Positions 12,601-21,962 of a DNA stretch of 64,000 nucleotides are shown in pieces (position 1 is the stretch's first letter; every line of letters begins with the position of its first letter). The position numbers and the translations under genes were made by a program. The stretch is from Owenia fusiformis (Eukaryota; Annelida; Polychaeta; Sabellida; Oweniidae): NCBI GenBank assembly GCA_903813345.2, contig CAIIXF020000011.1:21869754-21933753 (forward strand). The letters run 5' to 3'. The notes under the pieces are model-generated. The model ran no database searches, had not been told where the DNA came from, and saw nothing but the letters and a program-made list of their open reading frames with translations.

Positions 12601-14398
12601 AATTGATTTTTATTCAAAATAATACTAAACATATATATTTATCTAATACTTTTTGAAATATTACCATAAAAAGGGAAACATGGCATTGCTCATTTTGAAG
12701 GTCTCATGTTTATTACACAGAGTTGCATACCCTTCTAATTGAAATCCCATGATTTGACCAATCGGGATGATGTGTCTAATCTCAAAACACAACAGATTTA
12801 CATGTTGGACATATATCTTCTTTGAACCCTGGGGTTATTCCCTGCCTGCATTAGGAGATGCTACAGTATTTGCAACTTATTAATATTTGGGCATATGCAC
12901 TGTTGGATCCAGAAAGAAATAAGGGAGGTGGGCGCAAATTATGATTAAGGAAAAAGATTCTGCCCCAGCCGGTGATATATGAGCCTAGCCATAGGAAAAC
13001 CGGTCTTATAATAAAAATTAGAATTGTGCTACAGAGCCAAAAATGTGCCCACGATTTAGAGGAAAATGTGCTAAATTCAGATCCGACTTTTTGGTCTATA
13101 TATGCAAGGAAAAATTGTTAGGACATAAGCCATGGCTCATTTGAAAGGTTTCTTTGTGCTTTTTAAGATAAACAAAAAATTAGAATATTGAAAAAATCTT
13201 TGATAAGACCCCTTTTCCTGTACCCTTTGCATTCGTTTGACTTCACTTCTTTAAAGAGAGCTTCGTCTTCACTCTTTCAAACTAAAATAAACCTGTGAAC
13301 TCACCGCGCCAATTAGTGTTCGTCGGCCAAATTTGACCGACGTTCTATATATGGTCATTCCTTCTGACACGATCGTTGAGCCCGGGATTGACCAATGACA
13401 TGCACATATTTAATTAGCACGCTTTTGGCGTATGTTTCTTCAAGCTCGCTGATTGGTGGAAGAAAGGTCAGCGCGTAGGTCAGAAGTGATTTAATACCCA
13501 AACTGTCACCGGTACCCGTCTCGGGGGCGGGGCTACTAAACTGTAACATACATGTAGTCTCTACTAGGCAGAGTGTAGTTTAACTAGACTCTGCGCGCAG
13601 GGTACTTTTCCTGTGGTCTGGCTCATATATTAACTGCAAATCCCCTCTTAAGGGGTGCATACACTGGCAGGTGAAATGCTTGAAAGGGGGGCAAAAAGGC
13701 CGAATTGATTGAAATGAAAGAGAATGTGAAAACAGCTTACATGTAGGCGAATTGATTGAAATGCTTGAAACGGCAAAACAGGTGAAAGCAGCGAAACAGT
13801 AATTTTATTTTTCGAGACGTATTGATTGAAATGGTTGAAAAGCCCCGATGAAATGCTTGAAACGAAAAATGTGCATTTCTTTTTTCTTTTCAATCATTTC
13901 GCCCCTTCATGCATTGGTCGTATGATTGAGATACTTGAAACGCTTGAAACGGCGAAACAGGCGCAAACAGTGAAACTTTAAATTAATTTCAAAGGCAAAT
14001 GGATTAAAATGCTCAAAATGACGCATTGAAACGTACAGTAGGAAATGATACAAGCATGTTAAAATTGATTGAAACGATCGAGACAATTGAAACGCTATTA
14101 ACTATGTATACAGGGCTTTACATGTATCCTCTGTACATGTATATTAGTTATGCTATCCAAAGGCATCCAACGTGACAGAGGTTACTCTCATCTTTGAGAA
14201 ATCTCCTGCGAAAATTTCAAGTTATGGGAAAATCCGCCAAGTTCTTTGTCATCTCAGTTAAATACTTATATGTACCACTGATAAAATAAATGTATATATT
14301 ACCTTTCTTGTCATGTTCTGTACGTGTGCAGAATCTGGATCTATAGAGCCAAATCGATGATTTCCTGGGCGATCCCTGAGCAAGGGTTCGTCTGCCAT
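673..14398 (-). CDS. SLC2A: Class I facilitative glucose transporter (GLUT/SLC2A), nine 5' exons, 3' end off window
   Basis: Major facilitator sugar transporter that moves hexose across the plasma membrane. Exons on the minus strand, in reading order: 14303-14398, 11734-11832, 11033-11193, 10788-10912, 9959-10129, 7517-7624, 3855-3943, 3545-3643 and 673-885. All joins are GT-AG, the phases agree, and the sum is 1161 nt (387 residues). The start ATG gives [20 protein letters not shown]. Family landmarks follow in order: [14 protein letters not shown] in TM1, NGFGRKRTM after TM2, [11 protein letters not shown] in TM4, CCPETPQYL at the start of the cytoplasmic loop (the family usually has PESPR), SQQLSGINA with the QLS motif in TM7, [11 protein letters not shown], and LGRRTLHL after TM8. 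Class I members are about 490 residues, so roughly 100 C-terminal residues lie off the left edge. QLS and the close match to GLUT1-4 support class I; the exact paralogue is not resolved. The introns are unusually rich in repeats. Confidence 0.93.
886..3060. other. GLUT intron 8, mostly unassigned
   Basis: AT-rich intron between the exons at 673-885 and 3545-3643. It holds a short inverted-repeat element near 2211-2400 and, around 2700-2830, a fragment of the dispersed family that contains aacaccaac, gctgaacact and ccacaaaaa-agttgga (also seen at 63.7-63.9 kb). I see no coding sequence or RNA gene in the rest. Confidence 0.6.
2211..2400. mobile_element. MITE-like inverted-repeat element, ~190 bp
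   Basis: The left end ggcccccacgtgat and the right end atcatgtgggggct form imperfect inverted repeats of about 15 bp around a 160-bp core containing several acgtca motifs. No clear target duplication is visible, so the boundaries are approximate. Confidence 0.5.
3080..3540. repeat. Degenerate AT-rich minisatellite in GLUT intron 8
   Basis: About a dozen imperfect units of roughly 33-38 bp, built on actaattgtatacaatacat with variants of catgacatata. It ends next to the donor of exon 8. Open frames here are by-products of the repeat. Confidence 0.85.
3855..3943 (-). CDS. SLC2A: GLUT exon 7, the source of the neighbouring 81-bp array
   Basis: This 89-nt exon encodes [20 protein letters not shown] and then [10 protein letters not shown], the intracellular helical linker between TM6 and TM7. 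The acceptor is TTCTAG at 3944-3949 and the donor GTAAGA starts at 3854. It joins in phase to exon 6 (ending AAEK) and exon 8 (starting LGIRDLFR). Its first ~50 bp and the acceptor are repeated several times just upstream on the minus strand, so the spliceosome meets many near-identical acceptors before the real one. Confidence 0.88.
3890..4352 (-). repeat. 81-bp tandem array carrying copies of GLUT exon 7 start and its splice acceptor
   Basis: The ctagaac block recurs at 3944, 4025, 4106, 4187 and 4267, giving a period of 81 bp (one step of 80), with a further unit ending at the transposon near 4352. On the minus strand each unit has an acceptor TTCTAG, then about 50 bp matching the 5' part of exon 7 (coding [16 protein letters not shown], then a stop), then ~30 bp of intron-like sequence. 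Units differ by only a few bases, so the array is young or homogenised. The array resumes at 5845 after the inserted element. Confidence 0.92.
4358..5844. mobile_element. Non-autonomous TIR transposon (1487 bp) inserted in the exon-7 array
   Basis: Perfect 14-bp terminal inverted repeats CACACTACCCTACC and GGTAGGGTAGTGTG are flanked by a 5-bp target duplication ATCAA at 4353-4357 and 5845-5849. The neighbouring 81-bp units provide the empty site (ggtatATCAAtgctag), which confirms the boundaries exactly. I recognise no transposase; the longest open frame is 66 codons and resembles nothing known to me. A 5-bp duplication and a terminal CAC occur in Transib/RAG-like elements, but the next bases do not match that consensus, so the superfamily is left open. 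Confidence 0.9.
5845..6045 (-). repeat. Continuation of the 81-bp exon-7-derived array
   Basis: About two and a half more units of the same repeat follow the inserted transposon. They are more diverged than the units at 3.9-4.3 kb (for example gtctagttcttccagcac). They lie on the upstream side of exon 7 in transcription order. Confidence 0.88.
6046..7069. other. GLUT intron 6, largely unassigned
   Basis: AT-rich intron. Around 6480-6520 there is ggaggaaataaaggtaatac followed by a short atacataa-type tail, which could be the 3' end of an old LINE. Near 6690-6715, tttgacaccctgta resembles one end of a mariner-type inverted repeat; no partner end was found. Nothing coding is seen. Confidence 0.4.
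7070..7385 (+). mobile_element. LINE reverse transcriptase fragment (CR1/jockey-like)
   Basis: Conceptual translation gives [20 protein letters not shown], then [17 protein letters not shown], then (after a frame change near 7255) [20 protein letters not shown] and FLYANDTS. These are the fingers/palm blocks of a non-LTR reverse transcriptase. The catalytic YADD box reads YAND, so this copy is dead as well as frameshifted and truncated at both ends. It lies opposite to the GLUT gene in intron 6. Confidence 0.85.
7378..7502. repeat. 18-bp minisatellite (tttccagtatttccctgt)n
   Basis: About six tandem copies of an 18-bp unit with C/T variation run straight on from the LINE fragment and end ~15 bp from the GLUT exon-6 donor region. 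In-frame reads of it produce repetitive FPVFPC-type peptides that are not genes. Confidence 0.9.
7733..7864. repeat. 130-bp direct repeat, copy 1 (copy 2 at 9728-9858)
   Basis: A block beginning caatttccttcattaaattt and ending aatagtggccacatt is repeated almost exactly about 2.0 kb away. The two copies bracket a minisatellite plus a pogo-like element, and both lie in GLUT intron 5. A local segmental duplication or a duplication spanning the minisatellite is the simplest reading. They are not LTR-like: I see no TG/CA ends and no target duplication. Confidence 0.85.
7935..9660. repeat. Irregular minisatellite split by a pogo-like element
   Basis: Imperfect units containing gaagacactgatatgagg, tttatatgagacttctcc and similar text run from about 7935 to 8064 and resume from 9217 to about 9660. 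Spacing is irregular, about 55-110 bp. The units near 7945-8040 are close copies of each other, and one of them preserves the unoccupied target of the element at 8067-9214. Confidence 0.75.
8067..9214. mobile_element. Non-autonomous pogo/Tigger-like Tc1-mariner element (1148 bp)
   Basis: The left end CAGTAGAACCTG followed by AAGTGGAACACC and the right end GGTGTTCCACTT...CAGGTTCTACTG form inverted repeats of about 29 bp. The element is flanked by TA on both sides (8065-8066 and 9215-9216). The minisatellite copy at ~7977 reads gaagattaaTAtaaggtttc, an empty site that proves the TA duplication. The interior repeats the terminal text (gttccacttacggaggtt) several times, and a G-rich insert lies at about 8235-8530. 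No transposase is visible. Superfamily is inferred from the CAGTAGAACC-type end and the TA target. Confidence 0.85.
10545..10675. mobile_element. Fragment of the same pogo-like family
   Basis: Contains gttccactcagtgggtgttt, gaggttctatgaacattaat and ggtgttccacttt-aagaggtgtt, matching the interior and one end of the element at 8067-9214. It is diverged and lacks a clean end. Confidence 0.65.
11194..11733. other. GLUT intron 2, with a dispersed-repeat fragment
   Basis: Around 11270-11400 lies text of the atgtcaccacc / gaacactgac family, also found near 2.7, 19.8, 38.4 and 63.7 kb. The remainder is unassigned AT-rich DNA. Confidence 0.5.
11833..13220. other. GLUT intron 1, no recognisable feature
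   Basis: AT-rich sequence without coding potential, RNA gene or repeat structure that I can identify. The first intron extends from 11833 to 14302. Confidence 0.5.
13221..13604. mobile_element. MITE family A, 384 bp, 9-bp target duplication
   Basis: The element begins TACCCTTTGCATTCGTTTGA and ends CTAGACTCTGCGCGCAGGGTA minus its first base, so the termini share TACCCT/AGGGTA. It is flanked by a 9-bp duplication CTTTTCCTG at 13212-13220 and 13605-13613. Shorter or truncated relatives lie near 48.28, 58.4 and 59.19 kb. A 9-bp duplication is usual for Mutator-like and some Merlin elements; no transposase is present to decide. Confidence 0.88.
13655..14110. repeat. Degenerate repeat of gattgaaatgcttgaaacg units
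   Basis: Fifteen or more imperfect copies of variants of gattgaaatg-cttgaaacggc-gaaacagg. It starts in the G-rich text gggtgcatacactggcagg, which resembles the start of the G-rich insert at ~8235. It lies in GLUT intron 1, about 200 bp from the first coding exon. Confidence 0.75.
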
Positions 14399-14519
14399 TT
14401 TGAACAAGTCACATGATCTGCAAAATACTTTAGTAATGCGAACGGTAGAAAATTAGATCAGAAATCCGTTCTTACTTTTGACGCGCGTTTCGCACCTCTG
14501 ACAGTGGAATTAATATGAG

Positions 14520-14840
14520 CCCGGGAATTGGCTAGACGGGTATCACTTTATACATGTTTTTGGCCCTATGTCCAGGCTTGTAGCCAGGGGGAGGGGATGC
14601 GAGGAGATTGGTTGTTTCAGAATCCCAGAATCTGGATTTGGGGGGGGGGTGCCGGGATTTCAACTGTCTGATGAAAAATTTTGGGCCCCTACAGTAACCA
14701 TTATCCTGATAATTGGGCCAGTAAAATAAGGCCTTAAAAGGCCCAGTCAATGCCAAAAAGGATCACTAATTGAGGCCTTGAAAAATTCTTAGGCTCAAAC
14801 ATTTTTTCTGGGCCACTACCTAAAGCTCTTTATGCAGACA
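14520..14840. repeat. Dispersed repeat with caggcttgtagccaggggga end
   Basis: Opens like the short element at 44383-44510 (caggcccatagccaggggga) and carries the ggcccagt-caatgccaaaaagg block, also found inverted at 8290-8360. It lies just upstream of the GLUT start codon. Boundaries are not resolved. Confidence 0.55.
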
Positions 14841-15360
14841 AAATGAACCACGCACAATTATAATCAATGTCATACTTTCAGTTAAGTCTTTAAACGATGA
14901 TAAAAAAACTTATGGCCAATGCCGTGGGAGCAAAATAATTTCATCGTGATAAGGATTAACTCGATAAATATTGTACTTGGGCTTAACAGTATTTTTTACA
15001 CTCAGCTTAACAAATGTAACAAAATGGATCAACTCAACACTGACTCGTTATTTTGCATTTTAATTATTTCAAATTAAACACTACTTATCTATACTCAGTG
15101 AGTTACTTCAAATGTTGACTTCAAGTTATCCATGTTTGGAGCTTATTATCGATGCTGCTGATAGCTTTTGAAGACAATAGCTATTACTTATGAGGAACAT
15201 TAAAGATACTCCCCTAGTACTGTACTATCACTAGTACTACTAATCCTGGTTACGTCCCCCCGGGTACGTCCCTGTCAAGCTGTTGTTTTACAAGCCATTT
15301 GGCTGAGTTTTGGTCCTTCTAGATCAACCAAATAATAGGCATTTAAAAAATGAGCATTAC
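14841..15360. other. Unassigned intergenic DNA
   Basis: I see no gene, no clear repeat and no transposon end here. Confidence 0.4.
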
Positions 15361-15369
15361 TGGACATTA

Positions 15370-16100
15370 TTTTAGGTCCATGTGCAGTATGGCAAGTGAT
15401 TTTAGATGGTCGTATCTTTCACCATGAGTACTTTCTGGGGATAAATACAATGTTTTTTATTTGTATATGTTGAAGTGAAGTCCCCATGATGATAAAAATA
15501 TCAATCGAACAATTTATGAGGTACCCCATGTCAACAATTTTTCGAAAATGTTGAACCTATTTAGTCAAAAGAGGATCTTCATCTTTCTTTTTTTATTGCA
15601 TAAAAAGGTGATTCAACAAGGGGTCTAACACATCTTCAAAAATAGAATAGCATTGAAAGTCTAGTTTTGAAGATATCAATTTTCGATGACCAAATTAAAC
15701 TGAAAACAATGGATAGCATGAGTTTTCCCTATGGGAAAATAACATGGGAAGTGTAGTTTTTAACTTGATCGCCATTTCAATACCCATTATTGAAGTTGAA
15801 GTTGTTAATATAGTGTAGAAGAAACGTTTGTTTTGTTTAAGTTGAGAAAAGCAAGATTCTCTTTTTAAAAAATAAGCCTAACATTTTTTAAAAAGTGCCA
15901 AGGTGGTGGGGTCCTTATCCATAGTTTTTCAGAGAGTTGCCGTCGGATTGATATTTTACTATCATGGGGACTTCACCTTTAAGAAAACATATTGTTTTAA
16001 TAAAAACGGTATTTATGGATAGAAATTTAGAAAGTACTCATGGTGAAGGATATGACCGTTTAAAATCACTTGCCATACTACACATATCATGGACCTTTGG
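15370..16100. mobile_element. Inverted-repeat element B, ~0.72 kb
   Basis: The left arm starts aggtccatgtgcagtatggc and continues aagtgattttaga, atgagtactttctgg and gaagtccccatgat. The right arm repeats these inverted: atcatggggacttcac, agaaagtactcatgg, aaatcacttgccatac, then catggacct. Arms are about 130 bp or more and imperfect. Further copies of the same terminal text start at ~16126 (direct) and end at ~28622 (inverted). Confidence 0.75.
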
Positions 16101-16212
16101 CCCCTAATTTTCTTCCAGGATTTTTTGCAGTATGGCAAGGGATTTTAGACAGTCATACCTTTCACCGTGAGTTTTTTCTGGCCATAAATACAGTGGTTTT
16201 TATTAAAACAAT

Positions 16213-17123
16213 GACGTGTCGCAAAAAGGTCGCGCACGCATTGTTACACATTTTGTGGCGTAATCCAGAGGATCCTCGCTTTTAACATGATAGAATGTGA
16301 CGTTTTTGAGAAAAATGTACACATATGGAAATCCTTTCGTCCTCCACATCTGCCTCTATATCTCAAAATGTTTAGGTCGAATAACTCTGATACCGTACAT
16401 GTATTAACCATGGGATAGGAGCATCATAAAACACGAATCAATTGATATTTTAGGTGAAATAAATATACGTGTTGCTGTGCTTGAAAATAGGCGAATGGCG
16501 TAAATTAGCCCTATTTTAATGAATTTTGAAAACCTTTCGTCCTCCACTTTTCCACATACAACAGAAAACACATACTTTTGCGAACAAAATCAACTATTTA
16601 TTAATAAAATAGAGTTTAGGAGCAAAATAATCATGTATTATTTATTAAAAATTGATCTCGTATTTTTTGTTTAATGTACACCTGAAAAGCTGAGGGTAAC
16701 AAAAAATGAGCAAAAAAGGTCGCTGTCAACAGATTCTATTTTTCAAACTCTATGACGTCACAATATGGGACGCTTACTAAAATTCATCCTTTGAAATAAA
16801 ACGTCCATCTACCTTTATCAAGACGAAAAATAAGTATAATAGTCATATATTGTTTGAGTTATGAACGTTTAAAGACGAAAAATAATTCAAAATGTAACAT
16901 GTCAACAGGGGATATTTGCCAGGTGTTTTGGTAAAAAACGCTTTTTTTTAAAAAGAACGCGCAAGAATCGTGAACGGAGTGTAGTTGATTTAAAAACTTC
17001 ATCGAAACAGCTTTAAAATGATATATAACGTTAATTAGAATATTATCTTATAATCCGGGGAATCAAAGTTACATTCACGCGATACCCTTAAAAAACAAAT
17101 GCGCCACCTTTTTGCGACACGTC
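16213..17123. mobile_element. TIR element C, 911 bp, nested in element B-type DNA
   Basis: Perfect 18-bp termini GACGTGTCGCAAAAAGGT and ACCTTTTTGCGACACGTC, flanked by AAT on both sides (16210-16212 and 17124-17126). The host repeat continues across it (tttttattaaaacAAT...AATatgttttctttcaagtg), as in the uninterrupted copy near 28.53 kb. No coding sequence is seen inside. Confidence 0.85.
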
Positions 17124-17126
17124 AAT

Positions 17127-17410
17127 ATGTTTTCTTTCAAGTGAAGTCCACATGATAGTAAAATATCAATCCAACTCTCTAAAAAATTGTCGATTAGGGC
17201 TCCACCTTGGCACTTTTAAAAAATGTAAGGCTTATTTTCTAAAATGAGGATCTTGTTTTTCTCAATTTAAACATCTCTTCAAAACTAGACTTTCAATACA
17301 TTCTATTTTTTGAAGATGTTTTAGGCCCCTTGTTGAATGATCTTTTCATGCAATAAAAATTAGAAAAAGAAGATCCTCTTTTGAGTAAATAGGTTCATAT
17401 GACAGGCACG
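17127..17410. repeat. Element B-type sequence resuming after element C
   Basis: Matches 15.57-15.98 kb in inverted orientation: caagtgaagtccacatgata, gatcttgtttttctcaattt, gttttaggccccttgttgaa and gaagatcctcttttgagt. With 16126-16212 it makes a second copy of the family. Confidence 0.7.
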
Positions 17411-17829
17411 GACAATTCGGGAATTACGAGGTAATGTCAGCTTTAAGCGTTAATCTCTGTCTTATTGAAAAAACTATCTATATGCTTTATATATCATTTT
17501 GAAGTGTTTTTTATTCGTATTTCAGTAAAATTATTTTTCCTTGAAAAATGTTATGTGATCTACCATAATTTTAAAGTTGAATATACCCCGGCATCGTCAA
17601 ACACGCTGTAGGACGTAACATTAAGTTACACGGTTCGTTGAAATTGGGATACTTTTGAAATGATAATCAGAAGCCCACTAAAATTTCACATTTTGTTTAA
17701 TGGAGTATATCCATTTATGACGTCACAATTGCGAAACGGCTACAGTTCGAATTTTCATATACCGACGCTTTTAAAATTTTCTAAATTGTGTAAGGTTTTG
17801 AAGGCGAAGGGGACAAGCAATATAGTCCC

Positions 17830-18010
17830 TGATCTGGACCCTCTGAAAAAAAGTTTCGTTGTCCGGTACTTTCCCACATAAAATGATTGTACCGTTTTAA
17901 AGAACAGACTTCCCTCTTAAAGAAAACACCTCTTCTATTGATAGAAACAGGGGCAAAAGGCACCAAAACGGGGTTAGACAAGGTGGCATTCTGAAGTCTC
18001 ACTTTCTTGT
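17830..18010. repeat. Left copy of a ~180-bp block inverted at 27790-27975
   Basis: Contains cacctcttctattgatagaa, acaggggcaaaaggcaccaa and aaggtggcattctgaagtct. The reverse complement of the same block, about 90% alike by eye, occurs at 27790-27975. Each lies between a 145-bp satellite and unique sequence, so the two sides mirror each other about a centre near 22.9 kb. Confidence 0.8.
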
Positions 18011-18512
18011 CATCACGATTCCTGGTAAACCATCAGACGGATTTACTTCAAATTTTCACACATGTTACATGGTAAGAAGTTCTAGAGCTGATTCACTTTG
18101 CGGCGGTCATCTTGCATTCTGGCAGCCATCTTGGAATTATTTTTAGATAAATATTGTCATCGCGATTTCACAAAAACCACATAACAGATGTACTTCAAAT
18201 GTTCACACATGTTACATGGTAAAAAGTCCTAGACCTGATTATTTTTTCGGTGGCCATCTTGCATTCTGGCAGCCATCTTGGAAGTTTTAAGATAAATCTT
18301 GTAATCACGATTTCAGGAAAACCAAACGGATTTACATCAAATTTCCACACATATTACATGGTAAGGAGTTCTAGAGCTAATTAACCTTTCGGCGGCCATC
18401 TTGCATTCTGGTGGCCATCTTGGAAGTTTCTTGGATAAATCTTGTCATCGTGATTCCAGGAAAACCACTTTACTGATTTTCTTGAAACTTTTACACATGT
18501 TACAGGCTACAT
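18010..18512. repeat. 145-bp satellite, four units, left side
   Basis: The block cacatgttacatggtaa recurs at about 18061, 18209, 18350 and 18496. Units also carry cgatttcaggaaaacca and ggccatcttgcattctgg. They are the reverse complement of the array at 26.4-27.8 kb. Confidence 0.88.
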
Positions 18513-18514
18513 GC

Positions 18515-18960
18515 TACCTTTTATATTGATATGAACAGGGGCAAAATGCACTAAAATGGGGTTAGACAAGGTGGCATTCTGAATGCAACATTTCACTATG
18601 TTTCTTTTACCACATAAGTGCATATTTCGTGTATGGTATCAAATGATCTTTAAAATATCGATATATTGATAGAAACAGGGGCAAAAGGCAGTAAAGTGGG
18701 GTTACACAAGGTGGTATTCTAAGGACAATGTTATATATTTTTCTGTATTTTAAACCACATAATTTGACATAAATGCATATTTGGTGTATGATATCATATT
18801 TCATATTGATAGAAACATGGGCAAGAGGCGCTACAATGGGGTAACACAAGGTGATATTCTAAAATACATATTTTTACTCTGCTTCTGTACTTTATACCAC
18901 TTAAATGCATTTTGTGTATGACATCGATTGATTTGTAGGATAAATAACTACATTTCATTA
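18515..18960. repeat. 141-bp tandem repeat built on the 17.93-kb block
   Basis: The text gatagaaacaggggcaaaag recurs at about 18528, 18669 and 18810, each followed by a ggtt-(a)acaaggtgg-attct block, a pyrimidine-rich stretch and gcatatttgg-gtatgatatc. Units are about 80-90% alike. Confidence 0.82.
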
Positions 18961-19540
18961 AAAAGAAAAAAGATTATTGAAAACGTCAAACATTTCTTTG
19001 AAATCCATTATTGCACAGCGATTTTTGAGAGCGAGATGTATGCTAAACTGGCCTTGATCTGAGTATATAACGGAATTAAAGCTCTTTTAAAAGAAAATAT
19101 AAATGTGTGGAAAATCTTCCACTGTGCATCATGTCACCGAAATGTTCTTCATGTAGTTGAATTATCTTCTGGACATTTGATCACACAGAAGGAGAGACCT
19201 GCGTATCATATCCTTACTAAATATAAACAAAAATGAGAAAAGAAGAAAGTGTAAAGCAACCTAGTGGGAAAAGCAAACTCTAAAGTGTAAATCTGGCAAA
19301 CAAAAATCAAACCTGAATATCCCAAAACAATAATATAATATGGGAATAAACAGTATCCACACCGTTCAATGACCAATTCCTCATCAACGACCACAACTCC
19401 AAGGGACATTCCATTCATACTGAAGTCATTAAAATACATGTTGAATAAAAATTGAAAATAATGATATCCAATACTCATAAGATCAAAAATAGTTGTAGAT
19501 ACTAGTACTCATAAAAGCTGCAGACAACGTTTCTTCATCG
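18961..19540. other. Unassigned AT-rich stretch
   Basis: I see no supported gene. The 90-codon open frame on the minus strand has no recognisable domain and is AT-rich by composition. Confidence 0.4.
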
Positions 19541-19564
19541 GGACAGCAAGCTGTCTCTTAGTCA

Positions 19565-19660
19565 GATATTAACTAACGAGCTGGTTGAGAGCACCAGCAT
19601 GTCAAACTATGTGAATGGGCTCTGTATCCACAATGTTGCGAGTTCGAGACACGTGTGCTC
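19565..19660 (+). repeat. Possible tRNA-derived SINE head
   Basis: Contains an A-box-like ctggttgagagcaccagcat and, ~45 bp later, a B-box-like gcgagttcgagac. The spacing suits a pol III internal promoter, but the arms do not pair into a functional tRNA. Low confidence. Confidence 0.35.
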
Positions 19661-19824
19661 TTTGTGTTTATTAATCAACAAAAATCACTTAAACCTGCAC
19701 TTAAACTGTGTGTCAGATCGATATAAGTATAGGGTTTGGAAACTAATTGTACCAACAAAAAGAACTTAAAAAACACTGCTCCAATATCAACATAAGCTTT
19801 CAATAGTAGTGACGATGCAGAAAC

Positions 19825-19950
19825 ATGCAAAATGTCACCACACCTTGTTAAGTATACAGTACACATTAACTACTGAACAGTGTCAAGATAAACGTTCGAA
19901 GCTATTACAATATGTCACCCAAACACTAGTGGTGGTGACATAAAAATAAT
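19825..19950. repeat. Dispersed atgtcaccac repeat, copy
   Basis: Bounded by aaaatgtcaccacacc and ggtggtgacataaaaat, which are inverted repeats of about 12 bp. Related pairs occur at 38.43-38.55 and 63.71-63.86 kb, so this is a short inverted-repeat family. Confidence 0.6.
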
Positions 19951-20509
19951 GTATAGAAAAATCTACTGAACCAAAATAAACTATGTGATAGAAGTTAAAC
20001 TGATTGTTTACTCTAAGTTTTCAACTAAATATATTACTAATGAGCAATGTTTTATCGAAAAGAAAAAATCATTTCATGTTATATAAAATCAAATACAATG
20101 ATCATAATATCACGATGGGACAATGGTCGATATGATCCTGAAAAATGGAAACTTGTCTCAAAACTTATCAAAGACAAAATAGGTGACAATTAGCCTTTGT
20201 GATTTATCAGCGTAGTTCTATCAAAACACCTGGTTCTGGAATAATTCATTCCAGCAACAAAACATTGAACATTTAACTATTAATTCACCATTTATATTCT
20301 GAAAGTTTTTAATTGCAAGGGAAAATTGGAAACTTTCCAGATTTTGTATAATGCTCTATTCAGACACAATAAACTAGTTTTTCAAGCACATGTACTATAT
20401 ACGGTTATTTAACCCTTTTCCCCTGCATTTATAACTTGATGAATCTACTTGTATTTTTGATTCTGCGCTTTCTTTGAAAGTGGTAAACAGGAACATTTAC
20501 ACATTATAA

Positions 20510-21040
20510 TTTACTCACCATTTACAATTGCCCTTGCATTTGTTTTTCACTTTTCATGAGGAAATGTTTTGATCAAATTGCCCTTGCAATTGTTTTTTTC
20601 ACTATACTTCTCAGGTAAATGTTTTTGATCAAATTGCCCTTGCAATTGTTGTTTACTTTTGGCGAGGAAATGAACTGTTCGAATTGCCTTTGCAATTGTT
20701 TATTTATTTTTCTAATATCTCACTATTAATCTTTATACTGGGGTGTATTGCATAATAAACTCTTACATTGCAATTGCTATTCACTTTTCATGAGGAAATG
20801 TGTTGATCAAATTGCTTTTTCTTTTATTTCTCCAGGAAATGTTTCTGATCAGATTGCCCTTGCAATTGTTCTTCACTTTTCTCCAGTAAATGCTTTGATC
20901 AAATTGCCCCTGCAATTATTTTTCACTTTACTTCTCGGGAAATGTTTTTGATCAAATTGCCCTTGCAATTGTTGTTTACTTTTCTTGAGGAAATGAATTG
21001 ATCAAATTGCCCTTCAAATTGTTTATTTATTTTTCTCATA
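20510..21040. repeat. ~60-66-bp tandem repeat with gatcaaattgcccttgcaat core
   Basis: At least eight imperfect units, each with a gatcaaattgcccttgcaat core, a tttttcactttt spacer and an aggaaatg(t)ttt end. Unit length varies by a few bases. It is non-coding; the 67-codon open frame inside is a by-product. Confidence 0.88.
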
Positions 21041-21155
21041 TTTCTCCGTTAATTTAAAGTGTTATTTAGCTCGCATAGAGACCTATTGTATTTTGGTAAT
21101 CATTTTCAATACTAAACTTTGTTCCATTATACAAATTACAATTCACTTTTCTGCC

Positions 21156-21962
21156 TAGCCTTGCCCAAGTCGGTATTTTTTTTTACTTATCTGATCTTGA
21201 ATTATTACCGCCTTGTACAATCCAATACATCTCCGCTGTTATTATGCTGAAATATTCAACGGTTTCGAGATTTACATAATACCTACGCTATCAGGGGTAT
21301 CGCGAAACCTTATTGATTGACAGATATCGCGTGGACACGACGTGTGACTTCAGGCTGAATGACCAATCAAAACGTTATTAGGTTGAGCTGCATAACAAAA
21401 CAAACTTCCAATCTACAACTTAAAATTCAACGACCTGATCTAGTGTTTCGTTAGAGTTACAATATATTATGTAATTAAATGTACATTGGAAGGTAAGAGT
21501 CATTTATATAAATTAAATCATGTGATTCAATAATGTTGATTTAAAACTGATTTCGAGATGAAAATGACCTAGTCCAATGTAGCGGGTCATGTTGTCGTCG
21601 ATCGGTGATTGAATCAGCCTACATGTTCAGCGATCGTTTCAACGTTTATTGTTGAAATCTTCTCACCTTTGGTTATCCGATCGATGGCCCGGCATCCACT
21701 AAACTCTCATTGATATTTATCTGATAAAATAATCGTATTTTCATGATGAATTCGTGCTCAGATTCGTGCAAGATTTGTTCGTGAAAAGTGTACTTGTTTT
21801 TGACCGTGCATAATAATGAGCTAACGCTATAGGGCCGTCGTTGATTGGTCAAATTTTACCGACATCAACAAACTGTCGGTAAAGCACGTGGCTTTCTCTT
21901 TGGTACAAGGCGGTCATAATAGAAATCAAGATAAGTAAATGAGACCGACTTGGGCAAGGCTA
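21156..21962. mobile_element. TIR element D, 807 bp, 9-bp target duplication
   Basis: Ends TAGCCTTGCCCAAGTCGGT and ACCGACTTGGGCAAGGCTA are 19-bp inverted repeats that extend imperfectly through ttacttatctgatcttga. The flanks are an exact 9-bp duplication TTTTCTGCC at 21147-21155 and 21963-21971. The interior has no recognisable transposase. The 9-bp duplication fits Mutator-like elements; the superfamily is inferred. Confidence 0.9.

Noticed and set aside
19206-19478. 90-codon minus-strand frame with hydrophobic segments
   Set aside because: Composition is that of random AT-rich DNA, with no domain, no splice context and no clear gene neighbours.
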